Origin: Spirodela intermedia
Taxonomy: Eukaryota; Streptophyta; Magnoliopsida; Alismatales; Araceae
Assembly: GCA_902729315.2 (NCBI GenBank)
Contig: LR746273.1
Location: 1,865,001 to 1,929,000 of the forward strand
DNA: 64,000 nucleotides
Reading direction: 5' to 3'
The notes below the pieces were generated by a model, which had not been told where the DNA came from, did no database searches, and worked only from the letters and a program-made list of their open reading frames with translations. This document shows, piece after piece, positions 59,786 through 64,000 of the stretch; within the stretch, counting starts at the first letter, position 1, and each line of letters starts with the position of its first letter. A program made the position numbers and the translations under genes.

Positions 59786-62700
59786 TCAAAGCCTGCGTCC
59801 CTCCTCTGGGATCAGGACTTCCTCAAGGTCATCGGACAGTGCCTGTTTAGAAAGTCAGACCAGGTTATTCGAGTGAGGTAAGATTCTGGAGAAGAAAGGA
59901 GTTTAGTACCTGGTGTTCCTGGCCATTGAATGTATACTCCAAGAAAAGCTGCTTTGGTTCTCCGGGGCAGGGATCGCAGAAGCCCATGATTCCTGATTTC
60001 TTTATCCCCTTGTGAAGCTGCGCCATTTAGCAAATCGGCATGCGGTCAAAGGGTAAAGCAGATTCTTAGCACTGAAGTAAATCATAGGTGCAGTCGAACA
60101 GGAAGGAAAAGAGAAAGGGGAAGTGGTTAATCAAGGCATTCAAAAGATTTTCAGGTCTCAATCCGCGGCAAGATTTGTTTAATGCATTTTCGCGCCGTTG
60201 AAGAAAGTGAGAGGCAAAGGAAAACTTGGTCTTTCTCAGAGCATTTAGCATCTTGGATTCATACAACATTCATCTTTGCCTTAGCTTGGTGGGCGGTTGA
60301 AGGGAAAAAAAGGGAAAAAAAGAGAGCAATGATGTATGTAACCTGAAGAGTCATACACATCGAGTTTAAATAATAGAGAGAAATGTGCAAGATCGTATGT
60401 TTATGGCCCCTGACATATATAGTATACTATATAGATATACGCATTATATATATATATATATATATCGATGTTTAATGATGGATACGAAATGCCAGAGTTT
60501 GAAACAGCGAATGGTATGCCATTAATACGAATATAGTTCTATGATGTTTTAGCATACGAATATTAAAAAATTGAAGAGCATTTGAGGCATAGTAACTCCC
60601 AACCCATTGAAATAAATCAGATGAGATCAGATGCATAAACTGACCTTTAGCTGTCCTGAGTCGTTCACCAGGAAGTTCAAGGGGATGGTCACATCTAGGA
60701 CTTCTGAAGCAATGTCATTCGCCACCCTGATTTCAGCCGCTCTTTTGAAAGCTTTAGAGCTTCCATATAGTGCTTTAATGATAACCAATCCTCCTGCTTC
60801 CACCTGCCTGTTTCTTTTCCTATTGGAAACATTTTGCAACAATTTCTGTGCTTTTTCAGCTGCTTCCCTTGCTTCTCTTACCTGCATTGACATGAAATAT
60901 TTGACAAAGATGGAGGGTAATGACGAAGAAATACTTTTCTTAGAGGATAAGATAATCATAGCTAAGGGATAAAAGCTGTGTCAGTACTTTCTAGTTGAAA
61001 AGGACTCAGTGGATGCAATGAACTTGTATCTAATAATTCCGTCTACATCACTTCAAATAAGACATTCACTAAAACCATGCTACCTGTCCATTAAACGTTG
61101 ACAATCACTTCGACCTCCCTCAAACTCAACTCGTCTGACAGAAATCATGGTTCAACAACAAATAAACTAGCATGCATGCCTTGCCAAGAAAAAGATTAAT
61201 ACAATAGATTCTGGTTTAACTTTAACTTTTCTATAGTTCCTTTAATCTTCGACTTCGAAGTTGGGTACCTCTGTATACCCGCTGTACTCTGTAATTGACT
61301 TGACTTATAATGCACACATAGTTTTGTGAACTACATCTAAAGAGAACATAATTCGAATAAGTTGTTCTCTGGCCAATTGCATGCTTGAAGAATGAAAAAA
61401 AAGTCAACATAAGGTGAAATCGGAGATTTCTCAGAGTTCAAGTAAGAACACACTGTAACTAATAATGAGTGGGATCAATACATGATTCGAAGTACTGCAC
61501 ACGTCTTACAAGAAGTTTTCTACCGTCTATGTAAATTTTCCGAATGCGGAGAAAGTACCGGACAGCTAAGGCTTGAACACGCACAGATTTGCACAAATTA
61601 AAGAGAACTATCTTCTCGACAAGGAATGGCTGAATATATTCATGAAAACAGCGCCAACAGCATCAAGAAAAAAAAAATGCAAAAAGTAAGGTTTCTCACC
61701 CATCCAAAAATAACAGACTCAGATGTTTCAGATTCTGAATTGCACAGTACTGACAGGATGACTTGGGCGACAATCAAAAACTTGGGACGGGAGAAAAAAC
61801 ATGCTAAAAAGGTACTAGAACTTCAAGTCTATCATTCCAAAATCATGTATAGCTTAATAACTGCAGGTAGTTATGTAAATCTTAAGGAACAAATGTCGGG
61901 CATTTACATGAAAGAATCTTAGTTTCTACCTGAGTTGCAGACTTCTCCTTATTCTCCAGAGATTTCTGTTTCTCTTTCCTTAGATAGTAAGGCTTAGCAA
62001 CAAATTTCTGAAATCCCATTTCCAAGAAATCAAACATCAAAATTAGTAGGAAAGCATTCGTTGATGAAGTTGCACCATTAAAAAATACGAATAATATACA
62101 AGAGGGGTAACATGCAGAGCACTGGCTACAAAAAAAAAAATGACAGGAACAAAGTAAGTCTGTTTTACCCTTTCTTCATTCTTATTCTCACTGTCCTTTC
62201 TTTCCCTCGTCAACCTCGGCTTTCTATGGTGACCCATGAGTGCGGCTATTTCAACCTTCCTCCAATGGAAATGCTCAGGTTAAAATCCACTCACACAAGC
62301 AAGATCGCATCAGATCAGCCCAAAAAAACGGTGAGTTGCGTGACCTGGTTTCTTTTCAAAACTTAGGGGGATCGGATACTATTCAAATAACTTGGGTTAG
62401 CTAGAGACGTTCCTAGTCCGGATCATCAGGATTTCTATCATAACCAGTTCAGCCTTCAGATATTTTTGTAGATAACTAATGCCAAATTTCTCCCGAAGTT
62501 ATTTCATATGGGCTGAATCACCATTGCAGAAAGAAGAAAAAAGAAAAGGTTAAGTGAAGCTAAGAAGCCAAATAGGAGGATCTTGCATCAGAATTTCGGA
62601 AGTCTGCACGGCCCTGTTAAAGTTTGTCTTGAGTAAAAACAGTAATGAAACATATTCCCTTTATTGGGCAAATGACTAAACTAGCCCCTTGTGTAACAGA

Positions 62701-63841
62701 CTCAAAACACTGACCCTTCAGGTTGTTGTCGGACGCACTGAACAGTCTATAACAGATATAAACTCAGTAATGGCAATCATTTGTATAAAAATATTGGCAA
62801 CCTCATCTTTTGGACATGAGTCTCCAGAATCTAACCTCTGGCAAAGTCACAATCGATTTCTGTGCGTGGTCTTCTCATCCTGAACTTCTAAAGAATCTAA
62901 CCTCTGGCAAAGTCACAAATTCACAACTGTTTGCAAGCTAACCTTCTAAAGTCCGTGCAGCCCTCTCAAAGTTTATATGTAGGACAAAAAAACAGAAAAT
63001 GACTATTATACCCTTATTGGATAAAAAACAGACCGCCCATATTAGGTAAAAGGCTCAAATACCCCCTAAGAGCAACCATTTTCGTGACCTATCAAGGATG
63101 TTTACTTTTTCTTTTGAGAGTGAAAAAGCAGGCAAGGATCTTTAGTTTGAAGAAAAAGGTCTTATTATTATAGATGTCTTGAACATCTAGCACCACCTTC
63201 ACCATCTTGTTGTAGACAATACCTGATTCACAAAGACTTTTGGAAACCACGTGAAAGGCATATTCTACATTCCTTTCTTTCTTTGTTGATATTCAACGAA
63301 TATGTGGAACTAAACAATAGAAAAAATACCATGCATGATCCGCACATTGCCAAATCAGATACTTATTGAACTTTATGAATACCAAAAATAAATGGACTTT
63401 AGCCTTGCAACCTTATTGAACTTTATGTTCCTCACACAGTCCAGAATTCTTGCAGTGCATTATTGTCTCAACTAAGTCAAATCAGCTACAATTACTGAAA
63501 CAAATAATCAATTGAGACAAAGACTCCACCCTAGCCTGAAGGTATATCCCCTATGCTTTAACCGCAGCAGAGAAACAATGGAATAATAGGTTTCAAACAC
63601 AGAACAAAAGTTAACTAAAATAGAATCCAGATATCAAGAGAGGAGGATTGAAAAATTCATACTGGTATAAGCTAAAAGTCGTTAAAGAAAAACTGCATGT
63701 GCAATAATCCAAACTATGTCCATCAAGAATAGTACAACAATGAAAACCATAAAACAAATTAGCAAAAAAGAAACCTTGAGCAGAAAATAAAGTGATGAAG
63801 GCGTCATCAATGCACCCATTGCGATTAAGATGTTTAGCTCT
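59786..63841 (-). CDS. DNAJC11 / OWL1-like J-domain protein, 3' part (gene continues beyond the window)
   Basis: Five 3' exons are visible: 63841-63775, 62007-61930, 60881-60645, 60017-59910, 59842-59786, all GT-AG and in phase (182 codons including stop). They encode the C-terminal DUF3395 half: [89 protein letters not shown] and [13 protein letters not shown] at the end. This matches plant OWL1 (At2g35720, a light-signalling J protein) and animal DNAJC11, a mitochondrial MICOS-associated protein. A coiled coil is likely in the [14 protein letters not shown] segment. The J domain and the beta-barrel-like middle lie to the right of the window. The first visible exon starts in phase (1 nt completing an arginine codon), so the gene is cut by the window edge, not broken. 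Confidence 0.88.
60445..60465. repeat. (TA)n microsatellite
   Basis: About ten TA units inside a DNAJC11-like intron (60018-60644), which otherwise shows nothing. Confidence 0.9.
60882..61929 (-). other. DNAJC11-like intron
   Basis: A 1,048-nt intron; no recognisable element. Confidence 0.6.
62008..63774 (-). other. DNAJC11-like intron with internal repeats
   Basis: A 1,767-nt intron. The word AATCTAACCTCTGGCAAAGT and a few flanking bases occur twice (62828 and 62893). Blocks around GTCTGCACGGCCCTGTTAAA (62.60 kb) and GTCCGTGCAGCCCTCTCAAA (62.95 kb) are also diverged copies, each followed by a stretch ending near CCC/TTATTGG. It looks like an old local duplication of about 350 bp. Confidence 0.55.
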
Positions 63842-64000
63842 CTGGAAAGTAAAACCTGCAAATGCCATCTGTGGTCAGTGAAATTTCATTGGAAAGGCAT
63901 ACGATTACGTTCTAAGAGAGATGAACATGGGATGATATCGAGCCTAAAGAAAAACAAGGCAGGTAAGGACTGAGGTTGCTGGGAACCACAGCCTTGGCAC
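63842..64000 (-). other. Intron of the DNAJC11-like gene at the window edge
   Basis: Pyrimidine-rich acceptor sequence lies immediately to the right of the exon at 63841. No further exon can be supported before the edge, although the last 40 bases could border one. Confidence 0.4.

Overview
The window is nuclear DNA from a flowering plant. The evidence is intron-containing genes with GT-AG junctions, plant-only gene families (a NGATHA-type B3 factor, chloroplast FtsH, a P-class PPR protein, PEX11B), many (CT)n/(GA)n microsatellites and a decayed copia retroelement. GC-rich single-exon genes beside AT-rich intergenic DNA would fit a monocot, but that is a guess; no organelle or bacterial genes are present and I found no tRNA or rRNA.

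Layout. 0.3-1.8 kb: TIM13 (minus). 1.9-6.3 kb: no recognisable gene, but an orphan promoter-like cluster at 2.4 kb. 6.3-7.3 kb: B3-domain repressor (minus). 10.3-10.9 kb: heavy-metal-associated domain protein (minus). 12.0-17.6 kb: 11-exon biotin gene BIOF (minus), divergent from a DNAJA-type chaperone at 19.2-21.3 kb (plus). 23.2-26.7 kb: GT47 exostosin-type glycosyltransferase (minus). 28.3-45 kb: a tandem cluster of three copies of a large, uncharacterised multi-pass membrane protein (TMP1-3, plus strand), originally paired head-to-head with a second uncharacterised gene (UPF, minus strand; intact upstream of TMP3, a pseudogene upstream of TMP1, absent upstream of TMP2, where a decayed copia element lies). 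45.0-50.4 kb: WD40 protein (minus), whose 3' end was copied into the cluster. 50.7-51.4 kb: PEX11B (minus). 52.9-55.1 kb: PPR protein (minus), sharing a promoter region with FtsH2/8-type thylakoid protease at 56.9-59.3 kb (plus). 59.8-63.8 kb: 3' part of a DNAJC11/OWL1-like gene (minus) that runs off the right edge.

Most annotated genes are housekeeping genes for organelles: mitochondrial import (TIM13), peroxisomal biotin synthesis (BIOF with a C-terminal SRL), peroxisome division (PEX11B), organellar RNA handling (PPR) and photosystem repair (FtsH). I see no reason to think they act as a cluster. The part that is least explained by known biology is the 28-45 kb region: a co-duplicated divergent pair of unknown membrane proteins with signs of unequal crossing-over, gene conversion and one-sided loss. 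All exon structures were built by hand from reading frame, GT-AG junctions and remembered family sequences; none was checked by alignment software or transcripts.
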